A DNA stretch of 64,000 nt from Brasenia schreberi (lineage: Eukaryota; Streptophyta; Magnoliopsida; Nymphaeales; Cabombaceae): contig JAYKKT010000077.1 of NCBI GenBank assembly GCA_036023115.1, positions 546,001-610,000 on the forward strand, in the 5' to 3' direction. Under the pieces are notes generated by a model. That model saw only the letters and a list, made by a program, of their open reading frames with translations. It was not told the origin of the DNA and did no database searches. Made by a program: the position numbers and the translations under genes. Shown piece after piece: positions 45,640 through 57,500 of the stretch (position 1 is its first letter; the number at the start of each line of letters is the position of its first letter).

Positions 45640-47474
45640 CTTTATATTTCTTTTATTTTAAGACAACTCTACAAATTGTTACTACTCATCTGAGGAGAAC
45701 ATTATCTTTAATGCTTGATTCTATCTCAAAATACTCTGTACAGATAAGAAGTTTGTTGCAAATCAAGTTGCAGTTGTTTGAATAAGCTTTGTACCTTCTG
45801 TATATCTCATCATCATACACAAAACAAATACATATTTGTAAATGAATTTTGTGATATCTTAGCAACACTCAGTTGCTACCTTTATCTCATCCATCTAACC
45901 AATATCTTCGAGGATGAGATCTAAACAATGGGCTATACATGATGTCCAGTAGAAAGTCTCATAAGTATCAACTAAGTCCTTTTTAACTGCTTTGTAATTA
46001 GCTATATCATCTAATAATCAATTGGACTACATTCTCTAGCCCAACCTCATATATAACTTTATCAAATTCTTGTCGTAGGATCTACGCAATGTACCTCTCC
46101 TCTGACATGTATAGAGATCTCAAAAACATAAGTCATTTAGGACAGTAGATTAGAAAGTCTACCAAGGTCCTTCCTCGCCTATCTATCCATCTATCTATCA
46201 TGATAGTGTAACATGTCTCCTTCCATGACTCTCTCAAAGTCGAACAGTATTCTTACATTTCAATGACGGTCTTATCTAAGATCTTTCCTCTCAACTTCGG
46301 ATAGGAGGGCATCTTGTATACTGGATAAATGTTAGTAATTGTATCTGCCATTGCTTGAAAATAAAAATGTTTGATGCATTGAATGGAATGCATGCATCAT
46401 AAAATCATTTGCCCACCCACTGTAAGGTCTGCCTGATCATGCAGTTGTTCTAAATCCATAGCAGTACGAATTTCAAGTTGAGCAATAGGTTTAGTGGTAG
46501 GAGAAATAAATGAATGTATGCTAGAAGTAATTCTTCCTCTACTCCTTCATGAACTTCCTCTTCTACTACATCCAAAGTCTTCAGCAACCCTCTATTCCTT
46601 GCTAGGTGCTCGTGAACTGCTAATACCAATCTCTATTCTGGCATTTAAGGCAAAAACTATTAGTGAATTCAAATCCAGTAGCATCATCATCTTCTTCAAA
46701 CATCTTCAAATTATCCTTTTATTATCTTCTCTCTTACATACTCTCAATCATCTGAAGACACTGTCATTTAATACCTTCTAGCAAACTTCTAACTTTGCCT
46801 ATGTAAAGAGCAACTTATTTCATAGTCTCTATTAGGTGGTGTTTCAACCTTCAAATTCTACCACTAACTGCAATCTCATAAAATAAATATCTGATATTTA
46901 ATTTGGAACCCTCAACTTCATTCCACTCCCCACTACCATGCCGGATAATCAGAACAAGAATGGGAGTCTCTATCACCAATTCCTCCCATCTCAATTGAGT
47001 ACTTTAATTCAATAAAAAACCTGGAAATAAAAGAATTTCGTAAATCCCTAATCGTCAAATAACACTTAAATAGAGTGTCTTCCGCTTCATGAATGCAATA
47101 AAAATAATATCTACACACTTAATAACTTCATATTTTGTCATTCAAAAAAAAGAAAAATACAAATAAAGCAAAAATAAAAAATAAAAAGGAAAAAATTAAT
47201 AAAAATGCTAAAATATACCCAAATCCAAGTTAGGAGGCTTACACGGACACCATAGAACACGTTTATAGAGCCTTGAACACTAAGGAGGCAAAGAACCACA
47301 CTAGGGGAGCTTGGGGAGCTTTGAAGAAACCAAGAAAACCCACAAAAATGCGGGTTTCCGTTCGGCCTTCCTAGGTGCGATACATCCCATATCACACAAT
47401 ACGAACCAATAAGTTCTATTTTACAATACTCTTAGGTGCTCACGATACGATACGGTGCGGTACGGATAATATTG

Positions 47475-47811
47475 TATGGACACAACTAAATTTGTAGTGA
47501 ATCAATTAAACAATATCAACATTATTGTTAAATGTATAACCTCCCTCCTTATGTTAAATAAGTATGAAATATCTAAAACATTTGACCATAGACATGACCT
47601 ATCATCATCAAGTCAAATTGTTGATGATTAGTAGCACGTCAAACAATAAGAGAATTCGTATTAGTAACATTTCTTATCCATTTGCTTGCACATTGATGTC
47701 TATTAGTCTATCCAAGTAGTAAGTTAATTCTAAGGGTGAAAATTACTCATAAATCTATGCCTATAATTCAACGTGTTTTTTATTGAATTTATTATAAAAC
47801 AATCTATAACA
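47475..47811. other. Unassigned flank between h5 and RTE K
   Basis: No coding pattern. The last part (ttttttattgaatttattat, 47774-47800) recurs inside RTE K at 48440-48465. Confidence 0.4.
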
Positions 47812-48683
47812 ACAACTAAGACTTTTTCCATAATAGATGCGGTCAATTATATGGATTCTTTGTTTACATAGAGCTCAATCACGTGACATTCTACTAGTTA
47901 ACTCAACATAAGCTAGATTATTCTTTATTGTTTCCTTTTAATACTTTTGTGGTCCTCTTATTCCTCTTTTATCATTCTTACAATATAGTTTTTCATACTT
48001 TCTTATCGGAGTTTTGTTTGATGGTCTTTCTATATGTCAAACTATCTTAAATGATCTTTCCTCATTTTATCATCTATGTCACTGCTAATTTGTTTATAAT
48101 AACTTTATTATGTATAGAGTCTTTTCTTGTGTGATCACTCATCCATCTTAGCATCTTCATTTCTATCATAAACACCTTTGTGAATGTTGATGATTAACTG
48201 TGCAACACTCATAACAATATATCAGTATGGGTCTAATTTAATATTTATCTTTCAACTTTAATAATATCTTCTTGTCACATATAATACTTTATGCATCTCT
48301 TTATTTTAACCAATTTGCATTAATTTTATGTTTAATACCTCCATCAAAAAGCTTAATTGATACGAATTATCTTTTCAAACTACATGCAACCTTAAAAGAG
48401 TATTTTCAACCTTCACACGCATATGGTCTTCACATGATTTTTATTGAATTTATTATAAAATAAACTACAACTTACTCAAGGTACTTAAAACTTTTCTTAT
48501 GAGGAATGCAATTTGTACTAATCTTAATTTCTATATTATCTTAAGTAACTAAACGATCAAACTTGTATTCTATATATACTGTTTTTGTTCTAATAAATCA
48601 AAAGCTAATACCTTTTAATATTTTCTTCGTACTTTCAATTTCAACCTTTTCCTTGAACTCATCACTAACACAATGTCATACTC
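47812..48683 (-). mobile_element. RTE LINE copy K, diverged, with internal insertion
   Basis: Starts with a short CAA tail and taagactttttccataatag, and follows the C-terminal region inward (KCWKE-like, HNEVI-like, [13 protein letters not shown] coding, all frame-broken) to the RT end near 48683. A block of about 110 bp at about 48363-48473 has no counterpart in other copies. It includes tttttattgaatttattata, also found just left of the element at 47777. It is one of the oldest copies here. It ends 100 bp upstream of the RRM pseudogene start codon. Confidence 0.75.
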
Positions 48684-49185
48684 GACACCCCAACTGGGAC
48701 TCCTCTCTTTCACGGTTAGGTTTCAGGCTCGGCGTGGGATCGAGTGGGCGGGGGCCGAGAAGGAATCCGGGGTCGGTTCGATATGTACTCCAGAGGATAA
48801 GCGGGTCTTGCGATTCTAGGGTTCCTTTTTTCACAGTGTTCCCCTTTTTTCCTTCTCGTAACCGTTTGAATCGATCATGATATTACCTTGTCTGTAATTT
48901 TCTTGTGTTAACGTTAATTTTCTGGATTCATCGTGTTTTCCTCTTATGTGATTCGGGTTGTTGAATGAATTAGGGTTTAGGGCTTTAATTATTTGTGGGA
49001 TTCGCTTTTTTGCTAATTCGTTTCTGGGTATTTTTTAATTTATTGGGGAAGAATGGTGGAGAGTAGAAAACATCGAAATTTTGATCTATATCTGTTTAGT
49101 TTTAGAATGGCGGGTTGCTTTCGCTTATTAACGGGTGGGCTGTCCTTTCTCTTGGTTTTGGGTTTTTGGGAAGTGAAGGAAATAC

Positions 49186-49638
49186 ATGGATGGTGGTGGA
49201 GCAATGCATGGTTACGGGTTAAAACGGCAGCGCTTAATGGATTCCAGTTTCTCTTATGGGAATTCATCTGGTCCTAGTTTCGTGTATGGGAATCCCTCGT
49301 ACATGAACCAAATTTTCGTTCAGCCTTGGTCGTTCCCGGTTGTTCGGTTCCGGGGATTACCTTACGATTGCACTGAATTGGATATCACCGAGTTCTTCGT
49401 CGGTCTGGATATCGTTGATGTGCTTTTGGTTCACAAGAATGGGCGGTTCAGTGGGGAAGCTTTTTGTGTTCTGGCATTTCCTGTCCAGGTTGATTTTGCG
49501 CTTCAAGGAACAGGCAGAACATTGGGAGGCGGTACATCGAGGTATTTCGGAGCAAGAGACAAGAATACTACCAGGCTGTTGCTGACGAACTTTCAGATTC
49601 GAGGTGCATTTCGCCCGACAGGCCAGCTCCTAAAGTGA
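49186..49638 (+). pseudogene. RRM1 half of the hnRNP F/H-like copy
   Basis: The open frame MDGGGAMHGYGLKRQRLMDS to FALQ carries RRM1, and after the 1-bp loss it runs on in a wrong frame (GTGRTLGGG...) to TGA at 49636. Residues after FALQ in this frame are not authentic. The true frame is the +1 frame over 49508-49640. Confidence 0.85.
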
Positions 49639-49946
49639 GATCCTATGATGAAGCGAAGGATTCTGCTCGGCACACTGGGGTTCTCAAACTGAGAGGATTG
49701 CCGTTTTCTGCTACCAAGGAGGACATACTGGATTTCTTCAAAGATTTTGATGTTTTGGAGGACAATGTGCACTTCGTTTTCAATTCAGAGGGAAGGGTGA
49801 CTGTCGAAGCATTTGTGGAGTTTGCAAGCGCAGATGATTCAAAAGCTGCTATGGTCAAGGACAGGATGACCATCGGCAGTCATTACATAGAGCTTTTCGT
49901 GTCATCGCGTGAAGAGGCTGAAGATGCAACTTCAAGAGGCAGATAA
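49635..49946 (+). pseudogene. RRM2 half of the hnRNP F/H-like copy
   Basis: The frame containing LRGLPFSATKEDILDFFKDF and IGSHYIELFVSSREEAEDAT ends with GRGR-like SRGR and TAA at 49944-49946. The internal ATG at 49635 is not the native start: the frame is open upstream into VRSYDEAKDSARHTG and the RRM1 tail. The 3' UTR-like sequence runs to about 50130, where RTE L begins. Confidence 0.85.
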
Positions 49947-50130
49947 ATCTTGTCAAGTTCCTGATGCACGCATGGATTGTTACTTCGCAGGAAGATGATA
50001 CAGCAATCCGGTAGCTGTGCTTTATTTTAGGGACAATCCCCATTGTGGTAGTTTCTTCACTATCCTATCTTGGTCTTGATGGTGTATTTGTCTTTGGAAA
50101 AAATTTCAGTTAGATGTATTTGTTATATGA

Positions 50131-52963
50131 ACTCCACCCATGTAAGGGATCACCTTTGTATTGGCGGTCCTAAGGTTGAGTTAGGATTTCGACAGTTAGC
50201 GTAAAACTTCATCGGATTTTACAAAAATTATGAGCCTTTCTTTGGGGCGTTTCCGTCTAACGACGAGTCCGAATGCAGTAATCAGTAAGCAAGGGTCACT
50301 ACATTTTTGCCCGAATGTAATGAACGAGGGTTTTCATGTCATGGACAAGTATGAGTAAAAAAATTAGTTTCGCTACATTGCCGTCCAAATGTAATGAATA
50401 ATTTTCAGAGAGTATCTTCACATTTTGAATATGGACGAATACAGGGGGTAAGGAAGCTACTCCTAGATAATAAAATTCGTATTGGTTTTTGGAATATTGG
50501 AATATTATTTGGTAAGCTAATAGAGGTAGTAGATACTATGATTCAGAGAAAGATTCATATTCTATGTTTACAAGAGACAAAATGAGTTGAGAAAAAGCAA
50601 AGGAAATAGAGGATATAGGTTTTAAATTATGGTACTTAAGTAAAGAAAATGCTTGAAACGGAGTTGGTATTATCATAAATAAAGATTTAAAGGATAGTGT
50701 AGTAGACATACAATGATACGGTGATCGAATCATGATGTTGAAATTAGTGTTAGGAGCAGACATTTTGAATATAGTTTGTGCTTACGCACCCCAAGTAGGA
50801 CTAGAAGATAGTATAAAGACAACTTTTTGGGAAGAGTTAGATAAGATGATTCAAAAGATTCCACAAATGGTTGTTTAAGATGAGACTTAAATGGACATGT
50901 CGGTAAAGAGGCATTAGGATATCAAGGGATTCATTAAAACTTTGGTTTTTGGGATATAAATGAGGAAGGTAGAGATATTTTAAATTTTGATATGGCATTT
51001 GATTTCTTTATAGTCAATACAATCTTCAAAAAACAAGATAAACATTTAATTCTTATAAGAGTGGCTCATCACAAACACAAATTGATTACTTTATTTGTAA
51101 AAAGAAAGATAGAGCGTGTTGTAAAGATTGCAAGGTAATTGTAGAAGAAAGCTTAACCACCCAACATCGACTTCTAGTTATGGATTTATAAATAAAAAAA
51201 TGGACAAAGAAGGAAAGAGTGCATCAAGCTATACAAACTAAATGGTGGAACCTCAAAAGCGAGAAAGAATATATATTTAGAAAGAAAGTCCTTCAAGGAG
51301 ATGTTTGGAATTATGTTGATACATCTTGTGATATGTGTAACAATATGGTTATACATATTAGAAAAGTGGCAAAAGATGTGTTAGGTGTATCTAAGGGAGG
51401 TGTACCAGTACAAAAAGAAGCTTGGTGGTGGAGTGAAGTAGTGCAAAATAAAATCAAGAGAGAGAGGGCATGTTATAAATTACATTATGCTAAGAAAACT
51501 AGTGAAACTTTAGAGGCTTGTAAGAAAGCAAATAAGAAAGAGAAAAAGGCCGTGAGTGAAGCAAAAGCTAAAATTTGAGAGGATTTATATAAAAAACCCA
51601 ACTCAAAAGAGGGTGAAAGAGATAGTTTTAGGATAGATAGGGCTAGAGATAAGAAAACTAAAGATGCATCAAGGACGGGATGAAAAAATTCTAGTGGCAA
51701 ATGATGATATAAGAAATAGATGGAAAATTTATTTTTATAAGCTTTTTAATGAAAATAAAGATGTTAATATTAGCTTAGGAGAGTTAGCCAACTCAAAAAA
51801 GTATATAAACCACAATTTCTACCAACGTATTCAAAAGAATGAAGTCAAAGAGACTCTTAAACATATAAAGGGTGGTAAATCGGTAGGACCGGATAATATT
51901 CCTATAGAAGTTTGGAAAATACTAGGAGAAACAGGAATCACTTTGCTCACAAGACTATTTAATGAAATATGGAAAAACCAAAAGATGTTCGAGGAATGGA
52001 GAGCAAGTACACTTATACCCATATATAAGAACAAAGGAGACATTCAAAATTATGCGAATTATCGAGGTATCAAGTTAATGAGTCATACTATGAAATTGTG
52101 AGAAATAATTATCGAACGTAGTTTAAGACAAGTATCAAGTACAACAGAGAACTAATGTGGGTTCATGCCTGCAGATCTACTGTTGAAGCGATTCACCTTT
52201 TGAGACGTCATATGAAATATTTTAGAGCAAAAAAGAAAGATCTTCACATGATATTTATTGATCTAGAAAAAGCGTATGGTGGTGCAAAAACATGTGTGAG
52301 GACTCATGAAAGAATTACAGACTTCTTTGAAGTTAATATTGGGTTACATCAAAGATCAACTTTAAGTCCATACTTATTTATAATGGTGATTGATGAGTTA
52401 ACAAAACATATTTAAGATGAAGTACTTTGATGAATGTTATTTGAAGATGATATTGTGTTAGTGGAGGAGTCTAAGAAAAAAATTAATAGAAAATTGGAAC
52501 TATGGAGAGAAACATTATAAAGTAATACATTGGACCTGCCTTGTTTTATGGTTCTAAGTAGGTAGTTAGTCATCAACATGTACAAAAAATGTCTATGACA
52601 GAAATGAAGATGTTGAGATGGAGTAGTGGTCATACAAGAAAAGACCGTATGCATAATGAGGTTATTAGAAACAAATTAGGAATGACACCAATAGAGGATA
52701 AAATGAGAGAATATCGTTTAAGATGGTTTTGACATATAAAAAGAAGATCAAAAGAAGAACCTATAAGAAGGTATTAAAAACTAAATTTGAAAAGTATTAA
52801 AAGAGCTTGAAGACGACTACAAAAGTGTTGGAAAGGAACAATAAAGAATGATCTAGCTTATTATGAGTTAACTGCTAACATGGCACACGATAGGGATTTG
52901 TGGAAACAAAGAATCTATGTAGCCGACCCCGTCTAGTATGGGAAGGGCTTAGTTGTTGTTGTA
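50131..52963 (+). mobile_element. RTE LINE copy L, full-length ends, internally deleted
   Basis: Starts actccacccatgtaaggg and ends with the TTG tail. Endonuclease and RT are broken. A gap of about 120 bp between EKAYG and [10 protein letters not shown] removes RT sequence, a TAA at 52413-52415 replaces the Gln of KHIQDE, and about 280 bp is lost at about 52517-52530 (gaaacattataaagtaatac fused to ggacctgcc). A 1-bp change gives gatggagtagtgg. The TAA, the large deletion and the gagtag change are all also in copy N. No clear target duplication was found: the left flank is the RRM 3' region and the right flank abuts old copy M. Confidence 0.9.
51219..52415 (+). pseudogene. RTE L linker and reverse transcriptase
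   Basis: Blocks: [27 protein letters not shown], then a stop; [62 protein letters not shown] then [29 protein letters not shown] (junction of the deletion), [24 protein letters not shown], and TAA. Position of F-A-D-D reads F-E-D-D downstream of the stop. Confidence 0.87.
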
Positions 52964-52983
52964 TCAATAACTAATATAAATAA

Positions 52984-53570
52984 ATATAAACTTAAAGCTA
53001 ATCTTTGATGTAATGTAATATTAACTTCAAAGAAATTTGTCACTTCTTTATCGGTCCTCACACATGTGTATGCATCATTATACATGTCTCTTATAAGATT
53101 GATATATGTTAGTGGGATACCTTATTGTTTTAAGGTTTTTTAAAGAATATCTCTTGACACCTTATCTTCAGCTTTTCTTAAATCAATTAATATCATATAA
53201 AGGTTATTTTTTGCTCTAAAATATTTCATAAGATGACTATTGAAAAGGGGAATTGATTCAATAATATCTCTTGTATGAATCCAAATTGTTTATCTATTAT
53301 ACTCGATACTTGTCTTAATATATATTCAATAATTTTTTCTCATAATTTCATAGTATGACATCAACTTAATATCTTAATAATTTGTATAATTCTAATTTGA
53401 TTTATCTATATTTTACTAAATAATCCTATAAACGAGGTGATACCATCTTCTTTTAGGACTTTTTATACTTTAGAGGAATATTGTGTGGTCCTACAAATTT
53501 ACCAATCTGTATATGTTTAAGAGCCTCTTTAAATTCATTTCTTTGAATAAGTCTATATTAACTAAAACAT
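52984..53570 (-). mobile_element. RTE LINE copy M, old RT fragment
   Basis: Minus-strand text spans the RT motifs from the GLHQ region (tttgatgtaatgtaatatta) back to the KxGPD region (gtggtcctacaaatttacc). It contains recognisable words for CVRTD, DMYND, FKKS, NLYMILIDL, FGFI and TLKHIQIGKFVG. It lacks both element ends and carries many indels. It is much more diverged than neighbouring L. Confidence 0.75.
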
Positions 53571-56500
53571 AACGATGAATCGTTGCTTGAACTAAAGTCA
53601 TCCAACCACTAAGTATTGTGTCTTACGAGAAACCTTTTTGAGCTGCCTCTATAAATAACCTAACATTCTTGCAACCTAATCACACCTACCAAACTTTAAA
53701 ACATAATGAGCCAATAGCCGCACGATTATAATGGCACTCTCCCTCCTGATTTATCTTAATATATTGTGTACCAGATTTGATATAATAAGAACAAAATAGC
53801 TGTCCTTTCAGGTGCTAGTCTCTTTGATCGATGATAGGCTCAAAACACTTCAAACTTAATGGCTCTAGACTTCATCTTTTGTAGAAGTTCATGATACTCA
53901 TCTCTTAATAAGGCAACACATATTTCTTACTTTGACCCATCATCTTTCGCATTAAGGAGATAAGCATCACATCTATTGGAGAATTAGAAATCTCTTGCAA
54001 ATGATGAAGGGATAATTATCTCACTCTATGGCATATAAAAACTATTAGTGCCTCGTTGCCAAAAAACACTCACCAAGTCATGGTCTATTCCCTCATATAG
54101 CAAATCTCCCTACCCTTACAATCTACTTTGTTGTATAATATCAATCCAACTTCTCATAATGACATCACTATTTCTTCTAACTATCCATCCTCTTGAAACA
54201 TTGTACAGTATGTGGCTTGTCACCACTTTTCAAAAACTTACATATGCATGTTTGAATGTTTATTTAAATTCATCTTTTATAGTATTATATTTATAAAATA
54301 AATAAATTCAAATAAAGTTCATTGTTACAAAATCTTGCTAGATTTTATAAGTGATATAACCTAATAAACTAGGAAGCAACTTTAGAATATTAGGAAGTTT
54401 ATTATCATCACTCTACAACATTAGTGTCAATGTCTATACCATCGTCATGACACTCTCAAGGATTTGCTTTGTCATCATGAAAATACTTTGAATGGTCGGT
54501 TTCATCTATAAACAAATCAACATCAACACTATGGTATATGAGTCCAACAAATCAACATCAACACTGTGATATCTTTGTATGAGACCAGAATGGAGTAAAC
54601 AATCAACAACAATATCATGGTTCCTAAACAAAGGAAGAGAAATGTGCCCCAAGAGTGTTTCTTTTGTAGAAGAGATGCATTCCCCGTACTTTTCTTTCAT
54701 ATGTAACCCACAACCTTGGTCATGCCTCTTTTAAAATAGACGTTCTTTGGGATGTGTCTCGCCTTTAAAATAGACACACACCCTCGGGCTCGTTTCTTTG
54801 GTTTTCACAGTAGGAGTCGGCTTATCTCTGGCAGCAGCTTTCTCTAGCGATGGACAACACCAAATGAAGCAAAGATATGGGTGGCAAGCTCCAGCGATGC
54901 AAACATGTCAATGATAGTAGCTTCAGTGTCAAGGAGGGAAGAGGAGGAGAGGGCCATGTGCGCGGAGCTAGTAGAGAACATGACGAAGAGAGAGAAAGAT
55001 ATGTGAGCGTCAGAGTGCAGCAAGGAAAAGGGGAGGGGTATGAGCTTATTAATTTAGGGTATGTTTTTAGTAATAAGGCAGTTTCGGAAAATGAATTTTG
55101 ATGCCAAAAGGGAGTGTCCCCATATCTGGATTCGGCTGGACCATCCACATCATACACGACTTGGTATGGACCACTTCAGTGTTGGGTCGGATCTGAATTG
55201 GATCAGTTCTGCTCTAGGTCCACTTCAGTTCGGACCCAACCTGCTTCGACACTTCATAGGGATTTATGGATCCGTGTTCTATCTACAAGTCATTACAAGA
55301 TAAGAGAATTACTATTTGCACACCCTCTTTTACTATTCACACTTTTTTTTTCAAAAATACTCAAATTACTCTTCATATAAATTCTTTCTCCTCTTCCACC
55401 TAATTCTAATAAGGGTCTATGCCGTAGGATCTCTTTACCCTGGTGACTGATATTTTATTTGCTGTTGTTGCCTTCTTGCAAGAAACAAACAAGAAAGAGA
55501 AAAGGAAAAATAAATAAAAATTAAAAATAAAATAAAATCAATAACAAGAAAAAGAAAAATGAAACCAAGAATAAAAGAAGAAGAAAAAAATTAAGAAACA
55601 TATGAAAAAATAAGAAAATAAAAAATGAGGTCAAATTCTTAATGAGGGAGACACACCTCAACCGTGTCTCTCTTGTTGGGAACTTCACCTCATTTTTTTT
55701 TATTTTGATTCTGATTTAAAATAAAATCAATACATAAAATCAATTACAAAAATATATTAAATCAATAAAATACCTGCCAAATCATTGAAATCTTCTTCGG
55801 ATTGCCTCTTCTTTCTTCTTCTTTCTTTTTTGATTGGATTCAAAGTACTATAAGATTGATGGTTTAATATCATGCATTGAATTGAGTTTCAAGTCATGAG
55901 TTACCAAAAAATGCTATGGGACGGTCGACCATAAGATGGATGCTACTAATAATATACTAGTATGAATCTTATTTATAATATCACTATATAGATACCGTGA
56001 AAATGTAACTCATAATATGTCACACCTGCTCGAGTCGCGATCACGACCCTGCTCGAGCCGATGCCACGTGGACGCTTCTCGATCGGGCATGATGGTGAGC
56101 AATAACCCAATACAATACCAATTTAATTCAAACTCAATAAATATCTAACTGAAATAAATATTCATATCGAAGTTTTAAACAATACATCCAAAATGGTGTG
56201 GGGCCCACCTAACAATAACCCCGAATAAAAGACTTTTTAAATCATTCAACACTTATCATATCATCTAAAATAAAAACACAGCTATAATCAAACTCCTACT
56301 CTGTTACGTGTGCCTTCGAAGTGCTAGCTTAAGGATGAGTTGTAAAACAATAGGGTGAGCTCCTATACATAGCTAAATAGGGAGGTTAAACATCTTTAAA
56401 CAGAGATCATACTAAAAGCATGCATAGGCTCACAATCATTTCACAACAAAGCACAATTACCTTTAAATCATGATCTCAAATTTATATGCACACACTTACA

Positions 56501-56759
56501 CACGCACACATCATTAGTTATGATAATTACTGTGTCTGCCCCAAAGGCCACGGGAGTCGTCCGGCCCTTCCTAACGTGACCTCGGTAACCCTGTTCACGA
56601 TGGTAACCACGCCGACTCTTCACGTTTTCTAATCGATTCTCTCGTTTTCCGGCCAGTCTGAGGCTGCCTCAACTTTTCTTAGATAATGGGGCTATGAAGG
56701 ATTCTTTTAAAGGCCTTTCATGACTTAGACGTTATGGGCAGTAACGCTTGACGTTACAT
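53571..56759. other. Unassigned 3.2 kb
   Basis: Minus strand 53770-54030 gives an 80-residue stretch interrupted by stops (CDAYLLNAKDDGSK, EICVALLRDEYHELLQKMKS, AYHRSKRLAPERTAILFLLY) that looks like decayed coding DNA of unknown family. Near 54510-54565 a phrase caaatcaacatcaacact is repeated. 55480-55620 is A-rich. 56010-56760 is more GC-balanced (gctcgagtcgcgatcacg, ggtgagctcctatac) and resembles LTR-type DNA, but no borders were identified. Confidence 0.4.
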
Positions 56760-57215
56760 AATATGCTACTAATAAATTTAATTATCACTCAAGAAAGTAA
56801 CTCTTAATGTCATAACATTACATGATCTTAAATGCTCAAGAGTTACAATTATTACATAATTACTACTTAAGTAAATTGTTACTTAATGTCAAAATAAGAT
56901 TGAAAAATACTCAAAAGCTAAAATCACATATATTATTAATGAACATAATTGTCAAAGAGACTCTTAATTTCATAATATGGATGCTAAATACTCAAAAGTT
57001 ATAATCATTACATATATTACTAATATGCACAATTACTACTTAAATAAATGGGTGTTAATGCCACAATATGACTCAAAAATGTTGAAAGAGTTACCACTGA
57101 ATGTCACTCAAATAAATACCTTTCAATACCAAAATAGGAGTGAAAAATGCTCATTAAGTTATAGAAAATGCTCATCTAATACTAATGAATATAATTACTA
57201 GTTAATTAAGTGGCT
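56760..57215 (+). repeat. Degenerate tandem repeat, roughly 100-bp units
   Basis: Four to five diverged units share the word order ctcaa(a/g)agtta, taatcattacatatattact, aat(g)cacaattactactta, gttaatgccacaatatg and actcaaaaatg. Spacing varies from about 90 to 120 bp. The 60- and 74-codon frames over it are by-products. It stops abruptly at a GC-rich segment. Confidence 0.65.
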
Positions 57216-57229
57216 CTTAAGATGTGACC

Positions 57230-57500
57230 ACTTTGGTATTTTGATCATTGCCGATTGCTGGTCAGCCGGAACCGGGCAAACAATTGACGGTAAGTCCGCC
57301 GCTCCCCGACGGGCATCGGCTTTTGGCCTTCTCCAATCTTGGACGGTTGCAACCTCCTTTTTCGCCGTCTCGCCTCCGCTTCCCTGTTTCAGTTCCACTC
57401 CCCTCTCTCTCTCTCTCCCTCATGGCAGATATAGCGACTGAAGAAGATGAAGATAGAAGGTTTCAAAGCTTTTCTCTTATGTCTAGTCATCGATATTAGT
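57230..57500 (+). other. Possible 5' exon of an unidentified gene
   Basis: An abrupt GC-rich island holds a CT-rich leader (ctctctctctctctccctc) directly before an ATG at 57422. It opens MADIATEEDEDRRFQSFSLM and stops after SSHRY at 57499. The leader and ATG context (cctcATGGCA) look like a plant 5' UTR and start. No downstream exon was identified, and a splice donor is not certain. It may be a truncated gene copy. The overlapping longer frames at 57241-57499 use the leader and seem fortuitous. Confidence 0.3.

Larger units (their letters stand above)
44210..47474 (-). mobile_element. hAT transposon h5, end-to-end copy, inactive
   Basis: The 3.27-kb element has termini cagtgttgtc (44210-44219) and gataatattg (47465-47474), an inverted repeat with three C-to-T type mismatches. 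Dense gatac/gtatc repeats lie inside both ends (44222-44290 and 47370-47462). Minus-strand order: leader (47120-47400, homologous to h1), degenerate BED finger (about 46800-46960), DUF659 (AIANYKAVKKDL, FYWTSCIAHCLDLILEDIG near 45890-46020), FWNACVRLFRIICPLVKILR (45427-45639), YYLNPSFRYSTNFKR (45340), dimerisation segment (RFKHKRLNDLVFIHCNMHLRER near 44880-44940, preceded by KVLSQT), an intron, then the acidic tail (44516-44790). Many stops. Target duplication unclear. Confidence 0.87.
48783..49946 (+). pseudogene. hnRNP F/H-like protein with two RRMs (inactivated gene copy)
   Basis: RNA-binding protein of the plant hnRNP F/H (quasi-RRM) group. Exon 1 at 48783-48796 encodes M-Y-S-R-G. A putative intron (48797-49178) ends gaagtgaag with a T-rich tract before it. 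Exon 2 continues in frame with KYMDGGGAMHGYGLKRQRLM. RRM1: FPVVRFRGLPYDCTELDI with RNP1-like GRFSGEAFCVLAF. RRM2: VLKLRGLPFSATKEDILDFF with RNP1-like GRVTVEAFVEFA. Two lesions: the donor reads ataagc instead of gtaagc, and a 1-bp loss near 49505 (caaggaac for an expected caaaggaac) shifts RRM1 after FALQ. The correct frame then reads NIGRRYIEVFRSKRQEYYQA and joins RRM2. The region is GC-richer than its surroundings. Either a recent pseudogene or a sequence with a base error. Confidence 0.85.

Noticed and set aside
48797..49178. U12-type AT-AC intron in the RRM copy
   Set aside because: The donor ataagc does not match the atatcc U12 donor and the intron ends in AG, so a mutated GT donor is more likely.
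50131..52990. Target duplication for RTE L
   Set aside because: The flanks (ttatatga and taatataaa) resemble each other only through AT-richness, so no reliable duplication can be stated.
54822..55157. 111-codon minus-strand frame rich in Ser, Leu and Pro
   Set aside because: Low-complexity text on a purine-rich plus strand, with no domain.
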